NCBI GenBank assembly: GCA_025463925.1
Contig: JAODBK010000018.1
Span: forward strand, 1 to 41,264
Reading direction: 5' to 3'
DNA: 41,264 bases
Source: Acidimicrobiales bacterium
GTDB lineage: Bacteria; Actinomycetota; Acidimicrobiia; Acidimicrobiales; AC-14
Numbering within the stretch: position 1 is the stretch's first letter; every line of letters starts with the position of its first letter. Below the pieces are notes generated by a model that saw only the letters and a program-made list of their open reading frames with translations, had not been told where the DNA came from and searched no databases. The translations under genes and the position numbers were made by a program. This document shows, piece by piece, positions 29,964 through 37,681 of the stretch.

Positions 29964-32342
29964 TCATTCGGTCCGCAGCAACGATCCGGCGCGCACGCGG
30001 CTGTTCCGTGCGCCCACGAACCCGCCGACCGCCGCGCCGATGACCAGCGCCATCAGCGCGACACCGGCGGTGGGCCGCGGCGAGATGATCGGGCGAGGGA
30101 CCACGCCGAGGTAGTCGGCGACCTGGCGCCAGGCCACCCGTCCGGCGACGATCCCGATCGGGATCGCCGCCACGCCGGCGATCACCGCGACGATCCCGCC
30201 TTGCACCAGCTCCGAACGGCGCACCTGCGACGGGGTGAAGCCCAGGCTCCGCAGCGTTGCCAGATGGCGCCGGTGGCGTCGTGACGTGACGACGATGCGG
30301 TGGACGATGGTCACGACGGCCAGCGCTGCGAGCACGCCCAGCAAGGCGTCGACGAGGCCGGTGATCCGTCGGAGCGATGCGACCGCCGCGTTGTCGGGCC
30401 GGGTGAAGGCGTAGTCCGGGTGCAGCCGTTCGGTGAGCACCGGGTACGCACTGCTCAGCCGTTCGGGGTGTCGGAGTCGCACGAAGAAGCCCGGCGTGCT
30501 CGCCGGCGGTGCGCCCAGGCGGTCGAGCATCGCGGTGGTGATCGCCCCGCCTTCACCTTGCTTCAGCGTCCGGTACACCGGCGACGCCAGCACCGATCGC
30601 CCGGTCACGACGGCACGGACCGGTTCGCCGGCCGGCGCGGGCGAGTCCGAGGACTCGCTGGGACCGAGGCCGACGCGCACGGTGTCGCCGATGGCGACGT
30701 GGAGCCGCGACAGCTCACCTGCGCCGAGGGCGATCTCGCCGACTGCGGCCGGCGCGCGGCCCCGGTCGATCGCCGGCGCGATGCCGGTGTCGGGCTCGAA
30801 GAGCATGCCGTAGACCGGTGTGCCGTTGACGACCAGCTCGCCCCAGCCACCGCGCGCCGTCGCCGCGACCGTCGGGTCGTGTCCGAGAGCGGCCCGCGCG
30901 GCATTCGCCTGCGCGGCGTCCTCGAAGACGAGCGTGACGTCCCAGGTGCCGCCGGCGAGGCGAGGATCGCCGAGCAACCGGTGCAGGCTCGTGCCCAGTG
31001 TCATCGTCGCGACGAGCATGGCCACGGCGACGCACCCGCCGAGCAATCCGCTCCGCGCGCGCCGGTCCATCGGACGCTCGGAGAAACCGAGGGCCATCCG
31101 GGCGCCGGTCGCGGTCACCGGATCGAGTCTCGAGATGGCCGCCGCGGTCCGACGGGCCGGGCGGTACCGCGCCGCCGAGCGCCGGGTCGCCAGGCCGACA
31201 GCGACGGCAGACGCGGTCATCGCGAACAGCAACGTGGTCAGCACGCCGATGCCGATGACGACGAGGTCGGCGTGCAGGCCGAGATGAGGATCCGCGGTGC
31301 GCGACACGCCGACCGGCAGCAGAGGCGAACAGGCCACCGCGACGACGGAACCGGCGAGTGCGCCGAGCGCACCGACTCGCACACCGCGCACGATGCCCGC
31401 GCCGACGAGGTCGCGCCGCGACATGCCGAGCCCACCGACGATCGCCAACTGGTCGGCGACCAGTGCCGCGCTCCGGCGGAAGATCTGCGCGAGCACGACC
31501 AGTGCGGTGGCGCCGAAGATGCCGCCGAGGAGCCAGAGGGCGCGCGCCTCGACCGACACGAGACGCCGTACGCCGACGGCGCCGTCCGCCGCTGACGCGA
31601 TGTTGTCGAAGTGCAGGTTCGCGGCGTCGGCCGCGGCCGTGAACGCCTCGAACGAACGCGCCCCGCCGCGGAGGCGAATGGCGAGCGTGCCGTTCGTCCA
31701 GTCGACGACTTCCGGGTGGGCCTCGCGGAAGGCGGTGTTGAGGTAGATGATCGGATCCGGACGCCCCGTCAGGCTCGGGAAGCCGCCGGCGTCGGCGATG
31801 ATGGCGGTGACGGTGACCGGCTCGACCCGGCTCACATCGTCGGCGTCGAGCAGGATCTTCACGACGTCGCCGACGTGCAGCGAGAGCACGTCGGCGGCGA
31901 CGAATCCCACCGCCGCCTCGTTGACGGCCGACGGGTGGGGCAGCCGGCCGCGCAGCACTTTCACCCGCCCGATCACCGGATTGGTCATGTCGAGCGCGAT
32001 CGGGAACACCTGGGGGAGGAGCCGCGGCCGCCCGTCGGCCAGCATCACGCCGGCGCCCGACACCAGCAGCCGGGTGGTCGACTCGACCTGTGGCAGCCGG
32101 GCCGCGGCCGAGAGCACCGCGTCGGCCTCTTCGGACGAGCCGGCGCCGGTCCCGCCGGTGAGCGCGTCGACGCCGTGCGACCAGGTGAGCAGCCGGTCGT
32201 AGGACGTCGAAGCCCGGCGGGCGCCGGCCGCGGTCGCCATCACCGAGCCCGACGCGAGCGCCAGCAGCGCGACGAGCAGCAGCATCGGCGCTCGCCGGCG
32301 CGAGAGCAGCCGAGCCTCGATGAATCGCACCGCGGCCACCAC
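29964..32342 (-). CDS. FtsX-like permease (MacB-type), no adjacent ATPase
   Basis: 792 aa. Two FtsX/MacB-type permease modules. The first starts with TM1 (APMLLLVALLALASGSVMATAAG) and an extracellular periplasmic-type domain (about residues 60-260), then TM2-4 (WLLGGIFGATALVVLAQIF; GVRVGALGALAGSVVAVAC; VVIGIGVLTTLLFAMTASA). The second has GLLGGCVAVAMLVATMTLG, a second extracytoplasmic domain (about residues 450-640) and three C-terminal helices (VDALLGVLAALAVVTIVHRI; IVAVIAGVAAIPIGIVAG; ALMALVIGAAVGGFVG). LRSLGFTPSQVRRSELVQGG is the cytoplasmic loop that contacts the ATPase. GTG start at 32342. No ABC ATPase lies next to it here, so the partner is encoded elsewhere. Exports lipoproteins, peptides or small molecules in known relatives. 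Confidence 0.88.
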   Translation of the reverse strand: MVAAVRFIEARLLSRRRAPMLLLVALLALASGSVMATAAGARRASTSYDRLLTWSHGVDALTGGTGAGSSEEADAVLSAAARLPQVESTTRLLVSGAGVMLADGRPRLLPQVFPIALDMTNPVIGRVKVLRGRLPHPSAVNEAAVGFVAADVLSLHVGDVVKILLDADDVSRVEPVTVTAIIADAGGFPSLTGRPDPIIYLNTAFREAHPEVVDWTNGTLAIRLRGGARSFEAFTAAADAANLHFDNIASAADGAVGVRRLVSVEARALWLLGGIFGATALVVLAQIFRRSAALVADQLAIVGGLGMSRRDLVGAGIVRGVRVGALGALAGSVVAVACSPLLPVGVSRTADPHLGLHADLVVIGIGVLTTLLFAMTASAVAVGLATRRSAARYRPARRTAAAISRLDPVTATGARMALGFSERPMDRRARSGLLGGCVAVAMLVATMTLGTSLHRLLGDPRLAGGTWDVTLVFEDAAQANAARAALGHDPTVAATARGGWGELVVNGTPVYGMLFEPDTGIAPAIDRGRAPAAVGEIALGAGELSRLHVAIGDTVRVGLGPSESSDSPAPAGEPVRAVVTGRSVLASPVYRTLKQGEGGAITTAMLDRLGAPPASTPGFFVRLRHPERLSSAYPVLTERLHPDYAFTRPDNAAVASLRRITGLVDALLGVLAALAVVTIVHRIVVTSRRHRRHLATLRSLGFTPSQVRRSELVQGGIVAVIAGVAAIPIGIVAGRVAWRQVADYLGVVPRPIISPRPTAGVALMALVIGAAVGGFVGARNSRVRAGSLLRTE

Positions 32343-32426
32343 GGGGTGCAGTGTGCGCCGGCGGCGCCGTCCGGGAAAGGGAGGCGGCTTCCGGCGGCGA
32401 GGGATGCCAGCACCCCTCGGCCGGCG

Positions 32427-33644
32427 TCAGTTGGCGGCCGGCTCCTTCGGCAGCCCGAGCACCCGCTCGCCGACGATGTTGCGCATGACCTCGTCGGTGC
32501 CGCCGGCGACGCGCATGCCCGGGACGCCGAGGACCAGCTCGCTCCACGCGTACGTGCCCCACTCGCCGGTGTCGGCGACGAGCCGGGGCCCGAGCAGCGT
32601 GCTGAGGACCGCCGCCATGCGCTGGTAGTTCTGCGTCAGGCTGAGCTTGGCGGTCGACATCTCCGGCCCCGGCAGCTGACCCGACTTGATGCGCTCGAGG
32701 CCTCGCTGGTTGGTGTACCTCGCCACCGTCATGTGGATGTAGAGGTCGGCCAGCGCCTGGCGGTCGACGGGATCATCGGTGCGACCCAGCCAGCGGGCCA
32801 GCTGCAGGATCCGGGTGAGGCCGCCACCGCCGCCACCGCCGCCGCCGGCGCCGATCGACGCCCGCTCGTTCATCAGCGTCGTGAGCGCGACCGTCCAGCC
32901 CTGGTTCACGTCGCCGAGCCGGTGGTCGTCGGGGATGCGAACGTCGGTGAAGAACACCTCGTTGAACGACGCCCCGCCCGTCATCTGGCGCAGCGGCCGC
33001 ACGTCGACCCCGGGCGCGTGCATGTCGACGACGAAGCCGGTGAGCCCCTTGTGCTTTGGCAGGTCGGGGTCGGTGCGGCAGATGATCTCGCCGATCTCGG
33101 AGAACTGCGCGCCTGAGGTCCACACCTTCTGGCCGTTGACGATCCATTCGTCGCCGTCCCTGGTGGCGCGCGTCTGCAACCCGGCGAGATCCGACCCGGC
33201 GACCGGTTCGCTGAACAGCTGGCACGCGACGATGTCGCCGCGCCACAGCTTCTTGAGGTAGCGCTGCTTCACGTCCTCGGTCGCGTGGGCCAGGATCGTC
33301 GGCGCCACCATGCCGAGCCCGATGCTGAAGGGTGACTCGCTCGGCGTCCGGAACCCGGCTTTGACGGCGTCGTAGGCCCGGGCGAACGAACCCGGCAGCT
33401 CGCGCCCCCCGTACTGCGCCGGGCCGGTGATGAAGCTGAAGCCGGCGTCGTACTCCGTCGCCTTCCAGGCCTTGGCCTCGACGAGCTCGGCCTGCTCCTC
33501 CTCGGGCGTCTTCTCGGTGAGGAGGTTGACGCTGTCGCTGCCCTCGCCCCATGCGAGCGTCACGTCCCGACGCGGCTCGGCGTTGGCCTCCAGGAAGGCG
33601 AGCGCATCGGCGCGGAACGCGGCTTCGGTGATGTCGTCCGGCAT
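32427..33644 (-). CDS. Acyl-CoA dehydrogenase family protein
   Basis: 405 aa. Flavoenzyme of the ACAD fold. Visible motifs: AQYGGRELPGSF, GMVAPTILAHATEDVKQRYLKKLWRGDIVACQLFSEPVAGSDLAGLQTRATRDGD (signature; quoted in parts: CQLFSEPVAGSDLA), WIVNGQKVWTSGAQ, GASFNEVFFTDVRIPDDHRLG and the C-terminal GTDEVMRNIVGERVLGLP. A catalytic Glu is not assigned. Between helices there is an unusual run of nine Gly residues (after ASIGAG), encoded by GCC/ACC-rich repeats at 32821-32850. The ATG at 33644 is 7 nt after a TAGCCT box shared with the divergent small membrane gene. Which acyl-CoA it oxidises is not evident. Confidence 0.9.
   Translation of the reverse strand: MPDDITEAAFRADALAFLEANAEPRRDVTLAWGEGSDSVNLLTEKTPEEEQAELVEAKAWKATEYDAGFSFITGPAQYGGRELPGSFARAYDAVKAGFRTPSESPFSIGLGMVAPTILAHATEDVKQRYLKKLWRGDIVACQLFSEPVAGSDLAGLQTRATRDGDEWIVNGQKVWTSGAQFSEIGEIICRTDPDLPKHKGLTGFVVDMHAPGVDVRPLRQMTGGASFNEVFFTDVRIPDDHRLGDVNQGWTVALTTLMNERASIGAGGGGGGGGGLTRILQLARWLGRTDDPVDRQALADLYIHMTVARYTNQRGLERIKSGQLPGPEMSTAKLSLTQNYQRMAAVLSTLLGPRLVADTGEWGTYAWSELVLGVPGMRVAGGTDEVMRNIVGERVLGLPKEPAAN
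32821..32850. repeat. Triplet-repeat tract encoding a glycine run
   Basis: A (CCGCCA)/(CCG) trinucleotide tract codes for nine consecutive Gly codons (GGC/GGT/GGCGGC on the minus strand) in the acyl-CoA dehydrogenase. Slippage could vary its length. Confidence 0.7.
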
Positions 33645-33651
33645 GGAGCGG

Positions 33652-33661
33652 AGGCTACCGT
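33652..33661. promoter_or_regulatory. Symmetrical divergent promoter element between the acyl-CoA dehydrogenase and a small membrane gene
   Basis: AGGCTACCGT gives TACCGT on the plus strand (6 nt before the ATG at 33668) and TAGCCT on the minus strand (7 nt before the ATG at 33644), sharing TA at 33656-33657. Confidence 0.6.
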
Positions 33662-33667
33662 CGGGCG

Positions 33668-33871
33668 ATGCGTTGGCGTGATTCGATGGTCCTCCGGGCG
33701 GCCGCGGTGTGGACGGCATTCGTGTGGGTGACGTTCGTCCGCAACATCGCCGGCGACAACCACAGCACCGGGTTCAAGGTGGTCCACATCACGCTGGCGG
33801 TCATCTCGATCGGGTTCGCGGTGCTCATCTGGCGGGTCGCGACCCGGGCCCGGAGCCGCGAAGAGTCGTAG
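33668..33871 (+). CDS. Small two-helix membrane protein, SCO4848-like
   Basis: 67 aa. Two transmembrane helices (about residues 8-24, VLRAAAVWTAFVWVTFV; and 38-56, VVHITLAVISIGFAVLIWRV) joined by a short loop VRNIAGDNHSTGFK. The WTAFVWVTFVRNI segment is reminiscent of a small actinobacterial membrane family (SCO4848 type), recognised only by resemblance. It has a TACCGT box 6 nt upstream. Its TAG stop overlaps the -10 box of the following gene. Confidence 0.7.
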   Translation: MRWRDSMVLRAAAVWTAFVWVTFVRNIAGDNHSTGFKVVHITLAVISIGFAVLIWRVATRARSREES

Positions 33872-33874
33872 CCT
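33869..33874 (+). promoter_or_regulatory. -10 element overlapping a stop codon, for the TIGR03086-type gene
   Basis: TAGCCT includes the TAG stop of the small membrane gene (33869-33871) and lies 8 nt before the ATG at 33883. Confidence 0.5.
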
Positions 33875-33882
33875 TTCCGGCC

Positions 33883-34452
33883 ATGGCCCTCAACCTTCCG
33901 AAGCTCCACGAGCTGGCGCTGGCCGCGACCCGGTCATACGTGGCCAACATCGAGCCCGACCAGTTGTCGTTGCCGACGCCGTGCGAGGACTACGACGTCC
34001 ACGCGCTGCTGAACCACGTCATCGGCGGCAATCAGTGGGTGGCCCCGCTGGTCGAGGGCCAGACGATCGAGCAGGTCGGGGACCGGCTCGACGGGGACCG
34101 GGTCGGGGACGATCCGCTCGGCTCGTACGACGCCTCGGCCAAGGAGGCCGCGGCGGCATTCAACGCGCCGGGCGCGATGGAAGCGCCGGTCGCGGTGTCC
34201 TACGGGCCGGTGCCGGGCGAGATCTACGCCGGCCACCGCCTCATCGACGTGGTGATCCACGGGTGGGACCTGGCGACGGCCACCGGCCAGGACCCGTCGC
34301 TCGATCCCGCGCTGGTCGCGGCGTGCCGCGAGGTCGTCGAGCCGCAGCAGGAGCTGCTCGCCGCGTCGGGCATGTTCGGCAGCCGGCAGGACGTCGGCGC
34401 CGACGCCGACCCGCAGGCGCAGCTGTTGGCGATGCTCGGCCGCCGCCCCTGA
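33883..34452 (+). CDS. TIGR03086-family DinB/mycothiol-type metal-binding protein
   Basis: 189 aa. DinB/MDMPI-fold helical bundle: TPCEDYDVHALLNHVIGGNQW (first His ligand), PGEIYAGHRLIDVVIHGWDLATATGQ (HxxxDxxxHxWD-type metal ligands), which are typical of mycothiol-dependent enzymes such as maleylpyruvate isomerase. Such proteins act in thiol-dependent detoxification or isomerisation with a divalent metal. The ATG at 33883 matches both the family start and the -10 spacing. Specific substrate not evident. Confidence 0.88.
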   Translation: MALNLPKLHELALAATRSYVANIEPDQLSLPTPCEDYDVHALLNHVIGGNQWVAPLVEGQTIEQVGDRLDGDRVGDDPLGSYDASAKEAAAAFNAPGAMEAPVAVSYGPVPGEIYAGHRLIDVVIHGWDLATATGQDPSLDPALVAACREVVEPQQELLAASGMFGSRQDVGADADPQAQLLAMLGRRP

Positions 34453-34479
34453 TTTTCCGATGTGCGGTCGAGCGCCGGG

Positions 34480-35616
34480 TCAGTCGCGCCGTTGCCAGCG
34501 GCCGTTGACGGTGTTGCGGTGGCCCTCCGGATCCTCGGGCGTGCGGTCGACCGGCCGCAGGGGCTCGATCGTCCCGCCGCGTGAGCGCGGCCCCGACCAC
34601 GGTGCCGGCGCGGCCACGGTGAAATCGGCCAGCGCGTAGCTGATCGACTCGTAGTTCACCCGCCACCCACGGAAGTGCGGCCACGCCTCCTCGGGCGACC
34701 GCTCCATGGGGAAACCGACTTCCTCGAGCCGTCGCACGCCCTCGAGGAAGTCGTCGTAGGTCAGGTCGAGCGGCGCGTCGGGCCGCGGGTCCGGGTCGTG
34801 TGGGATCTTCAGCACGTTGGCGATGTCGCGCAGCGCGACGAACCCCATGCGCAGGCAGAGGCGCGCGTCGGTGGGCGCGGCGGCGGGGTCGAGCGCAAGT
34901 TGCAGCGCGGCGGCGTCCAGGACCGAGAGCAGGCCGAGCACCCACGACCGCAACGGGTGGGGTGACCGGAAGGTGATGAGCACCGGGTAATTGGCGTGGC
35001 TCTCGGCGACGTCGGCCGCCCAGTACTCCCACTCGCGGTAGAACGCCGGCAGGTTGGCCATCAGCCCGACGAGCTGGTGCCGGGCGAGGATCTCCGGTCC
35101 CCACGCGGGCACGCCGGCGCGGCTCTGCAGGACGGTCACCAGCGTCTCGCGCCGGTTGAACGACGCGTAGATCGTCGGCAGGTACCCGATCTCGAGCGCG
35201 ACGACCAGCAGACCGGTGCCGGCCGCTGCGAAGTCGACCGCCGTCGACGCTGCGCTGTGGGGCGACGTCGCGAAGCCGAGGGTGAACATCGAGGAGCCGG
35301 CCTCGCGCAGCGCGGTCGCGAAGGAGTGGCCGGCGAGCGGCCACAGCAGGAGGGCGAAGCCGAACAGGTAGCCGACGATCCAGACGAACAGCAGGGTGAG
35401 CAGCGAGATCGGCCCGGACAGCGCCAGGACGCGGTCCTTGCGCGCGAAGTCATCGAACCGGTTGGCGACGAACAAGAACGCGGTCCGGACCAGTCGCCGG
35501 CTCACGAACACCGACAGGCGCGACGGGATGGCGCGAGGGATGACGAGGGTGAACAGCACGCTCGTCGAGACGAACGGCAGCACGAACAACCCGAGTGCGA
35601 ACCCGACCCACGCCAT
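34480..35616 (-). CDS. Membrane protein with ion-channel-like pore segment
   Basis: 378 aa, not assigned with certainty. Helices at about residues 3-24 (AWVGFALGLFVLPFVSTSVLFT), 68-96 and 125-145, with a re-entrant pattern between them: AGSSMFTLGFATSP, which looks like a pore helix followed by a TLGF-type potassium-channel filter. The hydrophobic GYLFGFALLLWPLAGHSF precedes it. Residues about 190-378 are cytoplasmic, helical and charged (LQSRAGVPAWGPEILARHQLVGLMANL; GFVALRDIANVLKIPHD). The filter is degenerate relative to TVGYG. TAGCGT lies 11 nt before the ATG at 35616. Downstream (14 nt after the arginine-dihydrolase stop) it may share that operon. Confidence 0.65.
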   Translation of the reverse strand: MAWVGFALGLFVLPFVSTSVLFTLVIPRAIPSRLSVFVSRRLVRTAFLFVANRFDDFARKDRVLALSGPISLLTLLFVWIVGYLFGFALLLWPLAGHSFATALREAGSSMFTLGFATSPHSAASTAVDFAAAGTGLLVVALEIGYLPTIYASFNRRETLVTVLQSRAGVPAWGPEILARHQLVGLMANLPAFYREWEYWAADVAESHANYPVLITFRSPHPLRSWVLGLLSVLDAAALQLALDPAAAPTDARLCLRMGFVALRDIANVLKIPHDPDPRPDAPLDLTYDDFLEGVRRLEEVGFPMERSPEEAWPHFRGWRVNYESISYALADFTVAAPAPWSGPRSRGGTIEPLRPVDRTPEDPEGHRNTVNGRWQRRD

Positions 35617-35630
35617 CTCGCCCGCCGACG

Positions 35631-36464
35631 CTACGCGAGCGGGCCGAGCTTCACGTCGAGCGCCAGCGTCAGGCAGCGGCAGCCGCCGCCCGCCTTGAGG
35701 AACTCGGCCACCGGGACGACCACCACGTCGAAGCCCCAGGCCTCGAGCTGGCGACCGACGCGCCGCGGGCACGCCGGCATGACGATGGTGCGGCCGACGA
35801 CGACCGAGTTGGCGCAGAACGAGAGCGCCTCGTCCGGTTCCAGCACGAGCGGCTCCCGGACGAGCGCCTCGACGACCCGGCGGCCGTAGGCGTCCCAGCC
35901 CGTCGGCGCCACGATCGCCCGCTCGTCGTCGAGCGGGCAGAACGTGAGGTCGAGGTGGTACATCCGGGCGTCGACCAGCTCGATCGAGCGCACCGCGGCG
36001 CCGGTGAGGCGCGACAGCGCGACGTGCGACGACGCGTCCGACCGGAAGCGATAGCCCGACAGCAGCACGTCGCGGAAGGGAAGGGCGTCGCCCGCGCCCT
36101 CGTGGTGGACGCCGTCGGGCAGCTCGTCGACGGTGAAGCCGTGCGACCGGAACCAGGCGACATCGTGCGGCACCTCGGCCTGCCGTTCGGGATGGCGGAA
36201 GCGGGCCGGCACGAACTGCGTCCCGTTGACGACGCCGGCGTTGGCGGTGAACACGAGGTCGGGCAGCCCTTCGACGGGCTCGAGGAGGTCGATCTCGGCG
36301 CCGGCGTCGCGCAACGTGGCGACGAGGCCGTCCCACTCGGCCCGCGCCTCGTCCGGGTCGACCTGCACCTCCCGATGCATCCACGGGTTGATCTCGTAGA
36401 GGACGCCGAAGTGCTCGGGCGGGCACATGAGGTACCGGCGCCCCCACGTGAGCGGCTCCGCCAT
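35631..36464 (-). CDS. Arginine dihydrolase/dimethylargininase-like amidinohydrolase (AgrE/ArgZ N-domain type)
   Basis: 277 aa, of the amidinotransferase superfamily. RRYLMCPPEHFGVLYEINPWM closely resembles the N-terminal domain of cyanobacterial arginine-guanidine removing enzyme. Active-site regions: LVFTANAGVVNG (substrate binding), HHEGAGDALPF (Glu/Asp), MYHLDLTFCPLDD (catalytic His-x-Asp) and KAGGGCRCLTLALD (nucleophile Cys in the GGGxxCxT pattern). Expected reaction: L-arginine to L-ornithine, two ammonia and CO2 (dihydrolase), or hydrolysis of a methylarginine to citrulline. Its ATG shares one base with the stop of the LOR/SDH gene, so the two are made together; that is the strongest hint for the dihydrolase reading. 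Confidence 0.85.
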   Translation of the reverse strand: MAEPLTWGRRYLMCPPEHFGVLYEINPWMHREVQVDPDEARAEWDGLVATLRDAGAEIDLLEPVEGLPDLVFTANAGVVNGTQFVPARFRHPERQAEVPHDVAWFRSHGFTVDELPDGVHHEGAGDALPFRDVLLSGYRFRSDASSHVALSRLTGAAVRSIELVDARMYHLDLTFCPLDDERAIVAPTGWDAYGRRVVEALVREPLVLEPDEALSFCANSVVVGRTIVMPACPRRVGRQLEAWGFDVVVVPVAEFLKAGGGCRCLTLALDVKLGPLA

Positions 36465-37681
36465 CAGCCGGGCGAGCAGAGCTGATCGCAGAGGTCGCGC
36501 GCGAACAGCCCGACGTCGGTGACGATCCCGAGCGCCTGGTGACTGCCGCGGTCGGCCAGCTTGGTGACCACCGCCTGGTTGATGTCGACGCAGAACGTCT
36601 CGACGCCCGCCGGCAGCAGGTTGCCGGTGGCGATCGCGTGGAGCGTCGTCGCCAGCATCAACGCGACACCGACGCCCGGCAGCTGCGCGCGCATGGCGTC
36701 GGCGGCTTCGACGACGTTGGTGTGGACGTCGGGCAACGGGCCGTCGTCGCGCACCGATCCGCCGAGCACGAACGGGACGCCGTGGGTGACGCACTCGTAC
36801 ATCACGCCACCGGTGACGAGCCCGTCGCGAACCGCGCTGGCGATCGATCCGTGACGGCGGACCTCGTTGATGACGCGCAGATGGTTGGCGTGGCCGTGCT
36901 CGGTGGGCCGGCCTTCGCGCAACAGCACACCGAGCGAGGTGCCCATCACGTTGGACTCGATGTCGTGGGTCGCGAACCCGTTGCCGGCGAACAGCACGTC
37001 GACCCATCCGGCCGCGACCAACCGCGCGATGGCCGGACCGGCTCCGGTGTGGATCACCGCCGGCCCGCAGACCGCGAGGATCCGCCGGCCGTCGGCGCGG
37101 GCCCGGCGCATCCGCTCGGCGACCTGCGCGACGACGAGCTCCTTCGGCTTCTCCGAGCTCACCTCCGAGTTCATGAACTCGAACGGGTTGGCGCCGCGGG
37201 GCCGCTCGGGCGCGGTGACGCGGACGCCGTCGAGCCCGACGACGACCTGATCGCCGAGGTGGACGCGGTGCATCGGTTCGGTGCGGATGCGCCCGTCGGC
37301 CAGCACGACGAGCGCGCAGTCCATCTCGGGGTTCTCGACGTCGGTCCAGTGCCCACCGAGGCGAACCTGGGTCGGCAGGTTGGTGGTGGAGTAGAAGCCG
37401 GCGGGGAGCACGCCGTCGATGGTGCAGGTCTCGAGCCGGGCATCGGCGGTGGTCACCCGGTTGGCGCCGTGGATGCTCAGCTGCTCGAGCAGGTTGGTGA
37501 GCGTCTCCTCGTCGTCGCAGCTCACCTCGAGGCGCGCCCGGCTGGGGTCGACGTTCGTCTTGCCGATCTCCACGTCGACCATGCGGTAGTCGGCGCCCGC
37601 TTCGACGATGACGTCGAGCACCTTGGCGAGGATGAGCGAGTCGATGATGTGGCCCTCGACCTCGACCAACTCGCTGGGCAC
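36464..37681 (-). CDS. LOR/SDH (TIGR00300) family protein, ornithine cyclodeaminase-like
   Basis: 405 aa. Conserved blocks: VEVEGHIIDSLILAKVLDVI (start), VLPAGFYSTTNLPTQVRLGGHW (LOR/SDH conserved), MDCALVVL, FMNSEVSSEKPKELVV, and AVCGPAVIHTGAGPA with AGWVDVLFAGNGFATHDIESNVMGTSLG (nucleotide-binding). It ends in GVGVALMLATTLHAIATGNLLPAGVETFCVDIN (quoted in parts). The family includes the C-terminal ornithine cyclodeaminase domain of AgrE/ArgZ and archaeal ornithine cyclodeaminase, converting ornithine to proline and ammonia. GTG at 37681 shares a base with the stop of the AI-2E gene. With the downstream gene it would give arginine to proline plus three ammonia. Confidence 0.85.
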   Translation of the reverse strand: MPSELVEVEGHIIDSLILAKVLDVIVEAGADYRMVDVEIGKTNVDPSRARLEVSCDDEETLTNLLEQLSIHGANRVTTADARLETCTIDGVLPAGFYSTTNLPTQVRLGGHWTDVENPEMDCALVVLADGRIRTEPMHRVHLGDQVVVGLDGVRVTAPERPRGANPFEFMNSEVSSEKPKELVVAQVAERMRRARADGRRILAVCGPAVIHTGAGPAIARLVAAGWVDVLFAGNGFATHDIESNVMGTSLGVLLREGRPTEHGHANHLRVINEVRRHGSIASAVRDGLVTGGVMYECVTHGVPFVLGGSVRDDGPLPDVHTNVVEAADAMRAQLPGVGVALMLATTLHAIATGNLLPAGVETFCVDINQAVVTKLADRGSHQALGIVTDVGLFARDLCDQLCSPG

